Shown here in pieces: positions 23,000-33,699 of a DNA stretch of 64,000 nt. The notes under the pieces are model-generated. The model searched no databases, was not told the origin of the DNA, and saw only the letters and a program-made list of their open reading frames with translations. The first letter of the stretch is position 1. Each line of letters starts with the position of its first letter. Source of the stretch: Corbicula japonica (lineage: Eukaryota; Mollusca; Bivalvia; Venerida; Cyrenidae); NCBI GenBank assembly GCA_038501625.1, contig JAZAYU010000010.1:7337380-7401379 (forward strand), given 5' to 3'. The translations under genes and the position numbers were made by a program.

Positions 23000-24749
23000 C
23001 TGAAAACACAATTAAAATATATGTTACCCTCTTGTTAACGAATTTCATTGGCTTGAACTTATGTATAGTAAATATTTATTCATTAATCCTTTACTACATA
23101 TCCAAAGGTTTTATCACATTTGCAAACAGTTTTTTTCCAGATCAGCTGGCACATCTGTGCTACCTGATCAGGATCTACACTGTTTGCTTCTTGGTCAAAA
23201 ATAGCATTTGAATGAAAATAAAAACAGTGTAGATTCTTGTCAGACGGCATGGTTGGTTCTACACTGTTCATCCATCAATAACAGCCATATCCCATCAAGT
23301 TATGAGTGTACTAAAAGATGCATAGTTTAGATTAGAGAATCCAATTCTTTTACAAAATTGGGTTTGTCATATTGCACAATATTGTCACAGGGTGAGTACA
23401 ATTTAATAATTACAACTGTGTTTGAATATTATTGAGTTATACAGACTATGCCATTCCTTCAAGTTGATATAAATGTGTGTCCATTACATGATTGCACTGA
23501 ATTATGAGTAAAGCAAGCTCTGGCAGAAGCCCGATTCATATGTGAACAGATAAAATCAACTTAACATTGAAACCAAGACAATCCATTTTTTGTTCATTGG
23601 AGTGTTTTACCACAATTTATCAATTTATTACCCAAAGAGTGAACACTGTAGACCCTGATAGGACAGATCAGACAGAGCAGATGTGCAAGCTGATCTGGGT
23701 TTATATTGTTCATAAGGGTGACAAATACTGCACATAACAAAAGGCTTAGCTAAAAATAACTTGTAAATTTGTTTACCCGAACATGTCTGGAGTAGTTGAA
23801 CTGCCGGTTGGTATAAGCATTGAAAGTCAGATACCCGAGTACAAGGGCGTACAGCAGACAGGCTGACTTTACTTTTATCCGAGCTGACATCATACAGCCG
23901 GCTAAGAAACACAAACCAGCCACTGTGTAGATAATATATGGATGCATAGGAGGGTACCTGCAAACAACAATCAGACAGAAATCTGTGAACTGACATTAAA
24001 AGAAACTAAAACCTATCAAAATGTACAAACTTCATTTAAATTGAGATTCAGGAGATTCTTCTATGTGCTTCTATATGACAATGGTGAGAAAACCAACAAT
24101 ATAATTACTTTTAGAAATGTAGAGCCTATTGCTGTCATTTCAACACTTATTTGAATTCTGGTTTACATCAGAAAACAAAAAAAAAACTTCAAAGATCTTC
24201 ATAGACTTATGCAGACACAATGATGAACTAAATGTCAAAATTGATAACATAATAATGGTAGGTTTGTGACCAGTGCAGACCCTGATAAGCTTACTCATCC
24301 ATACAGACTAATCAAGGTCTACACTGTTCTGTAAAACAACCATATCAACAATGAATAGGCTGGCCATATTTCATGCATTCAGGGTTAACAGATGAAGTTG
24401 AGATAATTGTGAACAGAATTAAAAGCCAGTCTCTGATACATATAGGTGAGTCAAGGGTTAACACAGTTAAAAATACATGGCTTGAGTTTATGAATATTAA
24501 ACAGAAAGTGTAAATGAAACATACTTCTCCAATTTCAGTGCTCTTTCTGCAAGCAGCATGATTAAAGACAAAGCCTGTATGTAGGGGAACTTTCCTAAAA
24601 AGAACTCTGGAATCGCAGTTCCTGCCTTTGAAAACCAGGAGGTTGCCATATTGGTTAAAACAAATTCTGGATTTGCCCACAAGTCTGATAATCGGGAACG
24701 AATACTAACTGGACCTTTTTCTTGCAACTTTTCGACACCGTTCTTATTG
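22463..24749 (-). CDS. TMEM101: TMEM101-family multi-pass membrane protein
   Basis: Three exons read on the minus strand: 24749-24525, 23957-23777, 22999-22463, all GT-AG with compatible phases. Landmarks shared with vertebrate TMEM101, as I recall it: AERA in the first helix, EDRRALMEHVPGGNY, CFLSGYF, and FAYWSYRGMAYWNQVR. About eight hydrophobic segments, then an acidic tail (DDSDDDHDKRE). From the internal Met at 24649-24647 (MATSWFSKAG) the product is 280 residues, close to the 257 of the human protein. The frame stays open upstream to an acceptor at 24750-24751, so a longer N terminus is possible. A candidate first exon at 24875-24852 (MKITLCQK, donor GTAAGT) would join in frame only if an alternative AG ten bases further in is used. 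Biochemical role is not established; human TMEM101 is reported to activate NF-kB on overexpression. Confidence 0.9.
23081..23300. mobile_element. Diverged piggyBac-like MITE in a TMEM101 intron
   Basis: ATTAATCCTTTACTACATA start and the usual GATCAGCTGGCACATCTGTG interior; the right end is weak. A second remnant is at about 23630-23715. Confidence 0.6.
23777..23957 (-). CDS. TMEM101: TMEM101 middle exon
   Basis: Acceptor TTTGCAG, donor GTAAAC. Codes YPPMHPYIIYTVAGLCFLAG, then a second helix (SACLLYALVLGYLTFNAY) and ends NYSRHVR. The first base G completes Lys with the AA of the preceding exon. Confidence 0.9.
24525..24749 (-). CDS. TMEM101: TMEM101 first recognised exon
   Basis: Donor GTATGT. 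Reads NKNGVEKLQEKGPVSIRSRL, then the likely start Met and MATSWFSKAGTAIPEFF, the first helix and LLAERALKLEK. The residues before the Met may be coding or 5' UTR. Confidence 0.82.
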
Positions 24750-25082
24750 CTGAAAATAAAGCACAAGTCATGAACAAAAAACTATGTTCAAAAGAAATAG
24801 ACTTCTGGCCTCCAGAAGGCAGGTTCATAGTTATTGCTTTTTTGAACTTACTTTCTGGCATAGTGTAATTTTCATGATACTTTATCAATATTTTTTCTAT
24901 GACTCAGTTCAATTTCAACCAATCACACTGCTTTGAACTGAGATTGTTTTCCAATCTAATTTTGATAACCAATACTTATACTTATCTGCTAGCAAAAATG
25001 AAATCATTGTAACCAAATACAATACTTTTCCTTGTCTAAAGTCATATTTACGCCAAATATTATCCTGTGAACCCACCATGTG

Positions 25083-26618
25083 CATCTACATCTACATCTA
25101 CTAGTTACTCCTCAACAATCAATTTCTGATTATTACTGGGAGGCGCTGTCAGGGAACAGTGTGTTAAAGAAAAAATACAAGGACAGCATTAAGACTGTTA
25201 GACTTGTTTGGTAAAAGATAAAAGAACATTATGTTACAGTTAAAAGAAGAGTTTGCAGCGTTAGAAGGTGACCGTCGCCAGCCTCTCAGCAAAGATGTTG
25301 AGGCTGGGACTTAATTTGATGTGGGAAGATAGGTTATTCCAGTATCTGATGGTTCTGGGAAAGTAGGAGTTAGAGTGGTACTGGGTACGAGACTGAGGGA
25401 TGAGATAGTTGAGGTTTCTAGTAGGTATGAGGTAATTCTGGTCAACAGCAACAGCTTGACTTCTGATCTTGTGGAAAAAGATAAGAGAATTGTAGAGGCG
25501 GCGGTGTTCGAGCGAGTTCCACTTTAGGATGCTTAGCATTTGGGTGACACTACTTTGATAGTCAAAATTATTTAGTACATATCTTGCCGCTGATCTCTGT
25601 ACGCGTTCAATTTTATAAGTCAAATTTTTCTGCCAGGGATGCCAAACGCTCAAACAATATTCCAACTGTGGGCGAACATAATGTGTTGTATGCAACCTCT
25701 TTTACTTTACGATTGTTTGTTTTAATGTTTCTTTGGATAAATCGGAGGGAAGATGACGCTTTAGCTGAAATGTTTTCAATATGTTGGGACCAGTTCAGAT
25801 CCTTTGATATGGTAACACCTAAGTATTTTGCAGCGGTTGTAGTTTTCAACTCAACATTATGAAGTTTATATGGGTAAATAATGGGACTTTTTTTCTAGTT
25901 ATCCTCAGTACTTCGCATTTGTCAGCGTTAAACTCCATTGCCCAGTCCCTCTCCCATACCTCTAGCCGATTTAAATCTTTCTGTAATGTTTCGGTGTCTG
26001 TTGCAGATTTTATGGTAAGATATACTATCGTATCGTCTGCAAACAGCCTGGCTTTACACTTAATGGATGTTAGAAGGTCGTTTATGTAGGCCAGAAAAAG
26101 ACAAGGTCCAAGAACTAACCCCTGGGGGACTCCAGACAAAACTGGTAGTTCATCTGAGTACCTACCTTCAACTGCCACCTTTTGCGATCTGTTTGACAGG
26201 AAGGACTTAATCCAGTCTGTAGCTTGAGAATTAACACCTAATCTTTTTAATTTGTAGATGAGTTTGTGATGGTCTACTTTGTCAAAAGCTTTAAAGAAGT
26301 CCATTACAAAACATCAGTTTGTTGACCAAGTTCCAAATTATTAAATATTTCTTGAGTAAAATTTATAAATTGTGTTTCACAGCTGTGTTTAGATCTGAAG
26401 CCATGTTGGAACGGACTGAGGATATTATTCTTATCAAAAAATTTCATAAGGTTGGAGACAATTATGTTCCATGAGTTTCGATGCTAAACATGTGAGAGAT
26501 ATTGGTCTATAGTTACTAGCATTAGATTTGGGTCCCTTTTTAAATACTGGGGTAACTGTTGCTTTTCTCCAGTCTTTTGGGACTATGCCAGTTTTAAGAG
26601 ACAGTTGCATCCAGAGAC
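25083..26618 (-). pseudogene. 5'-truncated non-LTR retrotransposon (CR1/L2-like reverse transcriptase)
   Basis: Reads right to left. Degenerate 5' part with RT fragments (PVFKKGPKSNASNYRPISL-like, FRSKHSCETQ), then DFFKAFDKVDHHKLIYKL, LSGVPQGLVLGPCLF and the catalytic ARLFADDTIVYL box, and a C-terminal region (PQLEYCLSVWHPWQKNL, VQRSAARYVLNNF) ending at 25261. The ORF is broken by at least two frameshifts, near 25848 and between 25613 and 25695. No endonuclease domain is visible, so the copy is 5' truncated. Downstream of the stop a 3' UTR leads to a GATGTA microsatellite (CATCTA on +) at about 25083-25101, the usual 3' end of CR1/L2-type elements. Not functional as it stands. Confidence 0.88.
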
Positions 26619-27023
26619 ACTAATTTGTGACCAAACATAGCGAAGCATTTTTTGAAGCTGTCCCCTAACCCTGACACTAAATCGTAATTACCCTAATTTT
26701 AGCACTAACCCTAACCCAAACCCCTAACACAGAGACTGAGTCACTGACCAATAAGGTAGACAAGTTAGAATCTGAAAATAAATACCCACTCAAGGGGCGG
26801 ACAGATTCTAAAGACTTTACAGGAAATCAAATAGATTATAAAGGTGAGCTGGGAGCATTTCATTCAAAGTTAAGTCACGTGAATGGTTAATTACCTTCTT
26901 CCTCAATTTTGTTGTTTTTCAAGACGGTATTATGTAGCGTGAATATATTAATGCTACTTAGTTTGGATATATATTAAAGGTCTTTTTGTTTTGTGTCCAG
27001 GATAGATGTGCATGCTTAATATA

Positions 27024-27034
27024 GCGCATGCGCA
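27024..27034. promoter_or_regulatory. NRF-1-like palindromic site
   Basis: GCGCATGCGCA differs from the NRF-1 consensus only in the base before it. It lies in AT-rich DNA upstream (minus strand) of TMEM101, next to CCAAT at 27048. It could mark a promoter, but no transcript start is visible. Confidence 0.3.
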
Positions 27035-27439
27035 ATGTGAAGTAACGCCAATGTGGGTCGCCATAAGAACTAAACAATTTGATTACAGGAATCTAAAACT
27101 TTTCATCGTAAACTTCATGATTTAAAAGAAGTTGCATACAGATTTGTGTTTAACAATTTTATCATTACGAAGAATGAAACATAAATGAATTAGCATGTCC
27201 CGTACTGCGGAAAAAAGTAGGTCATCAGACATTGCAGTGTGTTGTAGAAAATGAGTGAACACTGTTAGCGACTGCTGACCTTGTGATAATCAAAAGTTAG
27301 TTATTCGATCGGCATTTATTCCTACTGAGAAAAAGCACAGTTGCCCATGTATCTTTCCGTTCCATTGATTCGTTGTTTTAAATTGTTATCTTAGGATACT
27401 GAGAAATCGATACCGGATGTTTACACAATTTGAAAGGGG

Positions 27440-27695
27440 CTAACACTGAATACCGAAATACACGTTTTACCGAAAGAAACCGAAATACACTTTTAATTAC
27501 ACATAATAATTGGTAATTAAAACAACAAATTCAAATAAATCTTGGGCATTTATTTCATATACTAATATTATAACATATTATCTTACTTAAACGACAAATA
27601 ATGCTTTAATTACCATTTATTAAGTGTATTTCGGTAATCAAAGTCTATTTCGGTATCTTTCGGTAAAATAGTGTATTTCGGTAGTATTAGTTTGT
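27440..27695. mobile_element. MITE-like inverted repeat
   Basis: Left arm contains ACCGAAATACACGTTTTACC GAAAG; right arm is the complement of ACCGAAATACACTATTTTAC CGAAAG. Further ACCGAAATACACTT and GGTAATTAAA words pair inside. About 250 bp, AT-rich centre, no ORF, superfamily unknown. Confidence 0.7.
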
Positions 27696-30600
27696 AATGT
27701 GTTCAAGGATTCTGCATGTAAAATAATTCTTGATTTATTCACGAATGTTTTATCATGAATTTTGCCCGAGAAGTATTTATCGTATTAAATTTAATATATA
27801 TTTTGCAATAGATAGTGTTTTCTGACAAGATGCCTTTAAATGTTTTCCGGACAAGTCGCTTTAAAAATCTGTGGTAACTTTATAGTTACTTTTGAATTAT
27901 ATAGGTCCCAAAACATCTTTCATAATACATGTATGTGTAGTTTTATAAAAAGTTTCAAGCTGTATGCTTTGTATGAGTTTTTATGTGGCCTGATCTCTGA
28001 ATCTCTTAAAATGATGCAACGTTAAAGAATGCAGGATGTACTCATCTTGTAGTGTTTTTATCATGCATTTTTCACCTCACCAGTGTTTAGATTTCTGTCC
28101 ATTATGTAAATATAACAAACTCAATCAGATTTAAGCTGCATTTCAGTTGTTCTTTTTAACAGCATTGAAATAAGCTAAGTTATGGAATGAAAGGAATTGA
28201 TAAGCAGCAGATAACTTCCAGGCTTTCAATTTTTCACATTACCGCCTTTTGAATATGCAAAATTGATACAAAGGTTAATTGTGTTGCTTTTATTCGCTAC
28301 AAGTACCAACTATATTGTGGATTGTGATCGGAATGAGATGCTCGGAGTGTGTTCAATAAAAAAAATGCATTAGTTGGATGCATTTCATTATCATTATTAT
28401 TATTATTATTCTTTTTTTTTCTTAAAATTTTTCAAAATATAGTGTATTGCATATTTTACATAAAAATATGAAATCTCTCTGTGAATAAAGAATTATTTTT
28501 TAAATTATTTTAACAGAAATTAACACAGTTTCATGTTTTTGTCATGAGCTTTTCAGTAAGAAATTTCAGAAAATATGTCTTAAAAAGATTACCCCATCAT
28601 GCAAAAAAGGTTCCAAAGTGAAGTTCACGGTCACCTGTACTAGAGGAAGCCTGAATGTCTTCAAGATATAATATCGCTTTCATCAATTATATGGTAAAAC
28701 TGTTGTTTTTAAATTATATATTTTGTAAACAAATTTATTACATAAGAATTGGGGAAAAGATTGTATTCTAAAGGGTCATTGAAAAAAATGAATTAATGGT
28801 TTAGTTTTCTCTGACCAATAGACCGTCTGTAAAACAGCAAGTTACTGTTTTACTTTTTCTTGTTCAACTTTCGGTTTCCGCCATATTTAAGGTAATGCCT
28901 AAGCGCTTTTGTACTTTCTTGTTTCATTGGTTGCCATAATCGTGAAACGAATTTTTATTGGTTAAGGTTTTGCTTGGATACCTCGTTTTACGTCCTGGTG
29001 TTTTTGTACCCGTAGGTGTCATTATACTGCACGGTATTGTCTATGGCCTAATCCAAATAATTACAGCATCGTCAACACCCATAAATGCTGATATCGCCTC
29101 GCAGAAAGCGAGACATTTCGTTAATCAGGATTCACACCGCCCGACTGATCCGAAGTGCACACTGCGCCTTCATATACACAAAAACGTACACATTTTTGTA
29201 TCCGCTGTAGATTGTTCATTGCTTTCATTCAAATTTTAAATACTATTTAATATTTTGCCTTTGTACATAACACTCTTAAAGGTTAAATATGGTGACGTAT
29301 TGCTGAGTTTTAGTATCTTATACTAAAACCCAGCCTATGGTAGCATAGTGTTCTACCGCTATACATGCCAAGTTCATGACTGCATACTACATAACGATAT
29401 TATGTGCACACATCAATGTTCCAAGCATCTTCATGAAGACCTTCAATCCTGAGATTGCTATAAACAAACCACAATTCCACTGTATACCAAAAAGTGGCAT
29501 ATCAACAGAAAGGGACAGGAATATGCGATCATCCTAGACCTAGAAGACCACGTGCACGTTTCGCCGCAAATCCATTTGCGGATTCCCCTTCTTGTCGGCA
29601 CCAGCAAGCATCTGTGTCCAAGCTTATAAACTGAGAACGGAAACTGATCGAATGCCAGAGATTCTCGAATATTTTTGCAGCAAATTGATAAAATGAATAA
29701 TTGGCGTAATGGCAAGGTATTGCGTTTCTTTGTAGGCAAAGCATACATCAACATGAAGTGCGGAACCGGTTGCGAGCTACGAAATAAACAGAGACCTATC
29801 TATGTATAATATAGGTCTTTGAAATAAATTACAATTTCGTAGGGTATATTTTATATTTCGTCAGGAGATTGAGAAATCACAAGCTTAATGAGTTTTTGTC
29901 ATTCGTTAGAGTCGGGGCATGTCGTGAAATCACGAACAAACACGTATTATTATAATTCCTTAATACAATCCATTCAACACTGGTTCTTTTAAAACCATCG
30001 CATCTTCTTTCATTAAGATCCGTCTCATATAAATTGTATACCCAACACAATGTTATATATGCAAAACAGACAATTCAAGTTATGAATATCGGTAATATTT
30101 TACTGTGTAGAATTATTGAATCAACTTTTTTCGATCAAAGGTTTAAACATAAAGCACAAACCATGCCGCGGATCTTTTCGCATTCGTGCAATAAAAAATT
30201 ATCGCACATTTTGTTACTTCGTTATTTGGAATGGCAAGTTGATTTTTCTAGCATTACAATATGATTATACGTCAAAATATATCTTATGAAACAGCTTACC
30301 TGGTCAGTTTGGTTTTGGTTTTCGTCTTGCCCATATTTTTAAGTCCGTTCGAAGTAAAACTCAAAACAAAACTGATTAAATCAACAATGTTTGATCAAGG
30401 AAGTGCGTTGCGGAAAGTGGTCAATATATCCGTCATAGCAATATCGCCGCGGGTACCGTAGCTTTCAATGTGACATTTTGTTTGGTAGCTATGCATGCGC
30501 AACAAAGAGCATTTTCTTTTATCTTATTTATAGATTGTTATAATCAATTAGAAAAAGTCATAATTCTCAAGCGATCTAGATATGAATTTTAAAATTCAGA

Positions 30601-31229
30601 TATTGAAAAGATTATTTTCTGGATCCCATATACTTAAAAAAAACAGCCATGATGTAAAATGTATTTGAACATTCCACTTTAAAATTATAAAATAAAAGTT
30701 TTGTGCTGCGAATATGTAAAGGTTTATGTTTAAAGAACATATACAAAATTAAATTGATCTAGCGCGGCGCGCAAAGACGTTACATGTAATAAACACTAAC
30801 CAACTTAGCGGTTGAAATTACTTTTAGTAAATTAATCCACTTACTGGGTAAGTTATTCAATGATGCGTAATTACTGATATTAAGAACAAAAAGCTTAACA
30901 ACTTGAAAAATTCTGCATTTAAAAAGAGATGTATCATTTAACGTAGTATTTCCAATTTCCGTGGTAAAAAATCCAACTTTTGGAGAACCCAAGTTTTTGT
31001 ATAGGCCTAATGTTCAGATTATCGCGAGTAAATATTATACATTTCGAAAAAAGCAAAAAATAAACAACAACAACAACAACAACGACAACACCTTTTTAAA
31101 AATATTGAAAAAGCAATGGGAAAAAATGTTGCATTTTGTGGGCTTCGATAAATACTGCCTCAAAAACTTCATTTAGTCAACATTTAGTTTTGTTGCTGCT
31201 GACATTGCTTTTTCAACCGTCCTGTGTTA

Positions 31230-31376
31230 AAGATCATAAAACTAAATCTGGAGACCAGTTTATAATCTTTAGCATCTGATTGGCTGAAATGGCGAAAGAT
31301 CGTTTCAGCAATTTTAGCCAATCAAATGCTTGAGATTTGAGACTTGAATCCAATCTGTGTTTTATGATCTTGGGCA
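31230..31376. mobile_element. Palindromic MITE family 2, diverged copy
   Basis: GATCATAAAACTAAATCTGG to GTTTTATGATCTTGGGCAC with GCATCTGATTGGCTGAAATG in the left arm. The easternmost copy seen. Confidence 0.7.
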
Positions 31377-31804
31377 CTGGAAATCTATATAGTGTGACAG
31401 TTTTCATTAAATCTTAAACTCAGTTGGCGTGTACTGACCACAAGAAAACTATGTTTAATATAGTTCATGTTTAAAGAAGTTGCGTTTCTAATTTCTTTAA
31501 GTATACATTCTTCATATAACCAAGATCGATTACCACAAACACAATACTTTCGAAAGTATTGAAGTAGCTGCACAGATTTTATTCGATTTGTACGGTTTTA
31601 TCTGTATGATATTCCTAACTGAAAAATCGTAACCGGTTAACCGTTTAAAACGAGGTTAATCGTTTAACCTCCCACATAACGTATTCTTAGTTTAGTGACT
31701 GTAATTACAGTTTAGTGACTGTAATTACACAGTTCTTCAGTTGTTAATCAGATTTTTAAGTACATGTCACTGTTACCCCGACCTTTAATTGTGTTTGTAA
31801 ATAT

Positions 31805-31917
31805 AAGGATTGAATCGATGGTTGATAGTTTTATTTTGGGTAAGTGTCTTCGGGCTTTACACAACACAACTGTTTTCCATACCCAAATGAAAACCAACAA
31901 ATATCGATTCAATCCTT
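31805..31917. repeat. Long imperfect hairpin
   Basis: AAGGATTGAATCGATGGTTG at the left pairs with CGATTCAATCCTT at the right; further GTTTT and TTTGGGTA segments pair inward. About 35 of 40 bases per arm can pair, with a loop of roughly 30 bases. Confidence 0.65.
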
Positions 31918-33699
31918 AAATAATTCATATTCTATATTATCTATTGAGGGTCCGAAATTTTCACAAAGATGGTCCATTATGCCTTCAAGATGGTCCGTAA
32001 TGTCTTCTTTGATGTTGCGTCATGTCCCAAAATCTGTTCAGTTATGTCTGTACAATGTGGTCCGTAATGTCCCGATACCCTCGAAACAATCGGGTCTTCT
32101 ACTCCCTAAAACCAATCTTCCAGGCAAGTTGGGCGACAGTCAAACCGTTCTTCAGGTCACATGATTTATCTGAAACCAATTTTCTATTCAAGGTCACAAA
32201 GACATTGACCACAGTTGTTTTTTTTTTGTTATTCACCAGAAATGTTAAAGGAAAGATTACTTGACTGCCAGAACAACAGGGGTCATATACTTCTAAACAC
32301 CAGAAACCCTAAAAATGTAGAAACTGTTCTTACAATTGATTATTGACCAAAAACCGATTTTCAATAATTTATGTTCCAAGTTTGGTGAATGTAGGTCACA
32401 TTATTATTTATTAACCCATAAAATATCCTTTGTGGTTTTTGCGTGAAAATTCTTACCAGATAAATTAAATGATATCACAGTTACTGTAATTGTTTTATTT
32501 TAAGGCAGAATAGTATATTTTAATCCTTTTCATTTTCCTGTTTTTCAGGAAGAATAGATTATTTGCATGATTGAGATTGCAAAGCAGAAGATGCATCAGT
32601 CCAGTCTCATGACATACTGCCAGAACTTCAGACAGAGAACAAAAAATTGAAGAAGAGAACCAGTGAAAACCATTGATCAGTGACATAAATAACTTAAATA
32701 ATACAAAAACAACACTTTATTCTTCACAGGCTTTCCAAAATTTTTATTTGTGGAATTGATAGGGATCAGTTGCCATAAAATTGTTTGTTGTGCTAGTAAC
32801 ACTGAAACTAAATCTTCAAAACCAAGATATTGCTGGCAGATTTATAGACTCTGCATAACAGTGTCTGAAATGTTGAAAATACATGCAAGCTAGTGAAGTT
32901 CCTATGTCACTGGTATTAAATGCTGCTTAATATATTTAACTACAAGCACTGTTTTAAAAATGCCAACATTCAGTGCTTGACCTAAAGGGACAATTGAATA
33001 AGCCAGAAGCAAGTAGAATGAAGCTGTCAGTCAACACACAAGTTGTTATTTTAATAAATGTTTTGTGATTTTATTGACTAAAATTAGAGAATTTTTTTTC
33101 TATCAAATAATCTAAATATATTTTTAGAATCACCGACTTCTTTGTTAAACCCTTATTATCATGAAGGGAAAGATAACTACGTTATGACTGCGGATTTTCA
33201 AGAACATCTTGTATCTTTGCAATGATTTCAGTAAAAGCAAATTTGTTTGAAGAAAGGATTTTGAATTTTTTGTTTTCTAATTTCGCAAAATGATGAGTAG
33301 GAGAGTGGATACTTGAAATTTTTGCTGTCGGAGTATAGATCCATCAAGAAGCATGTTTTAATGGTGATGTTCTTAAACTGTTTTCCTGATTAGATAAACA
33401 ATAAACTGCAAATGTATTCAGTGTTATCTTAGATATTTAAAAAAAGATTTAAACCATTACAACTGGTTCTATATATTCACATGAAGGGGTACATAAACTG
33501 AAGAAAATTTCCCATAGCCTACTGAAAATAATACATGATCCAGAACCAAGCAATGTATGTGTAGCATTTTGATTGTGGGTATTGTTCTTGAGCTTGTTCT
33601 CAGTTTGAACCTGATATGACTCTTAAATAGAAATACCGTAATCTGGAAAAACTCCTTTAACAGAAATCATAAATATTTGTAGGAATATAGGTTCGAACA

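Larger units (their letters stand above)
26640..33690. other. Low-information intergenic stretch
   Basis: No supported gene. It contains a few degenerate TAACCC words (26665-26730), an NRF-1-like site (27024), an inverted-repeat element (27440-27695), a family 2 palindrome (31230-31376), an AAC run (31062-31083) and a hairpin (31805-31917). An open stretch at about 29480-29630 (+) reads WHINRKGQEYAIILDLEDHV but has no start, splice sites or family I recognise. Confidence 0.6.

Noticed and set aside
26660..26730. TAACCC words suggesting telomeric repeat
   Set aside because: Only a few irregular words (CCTAACCCTGACAC, CTAACCCTAACCCAAACC); not a (TTAGGG)n array.
28958..29239. 93-codon ORF starting MVKVLLGYLVLRPGVFVPVG
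   Set aside because: No homology recognised, weak start context, no splice signals, and stop-rich flanks; most likely chance.
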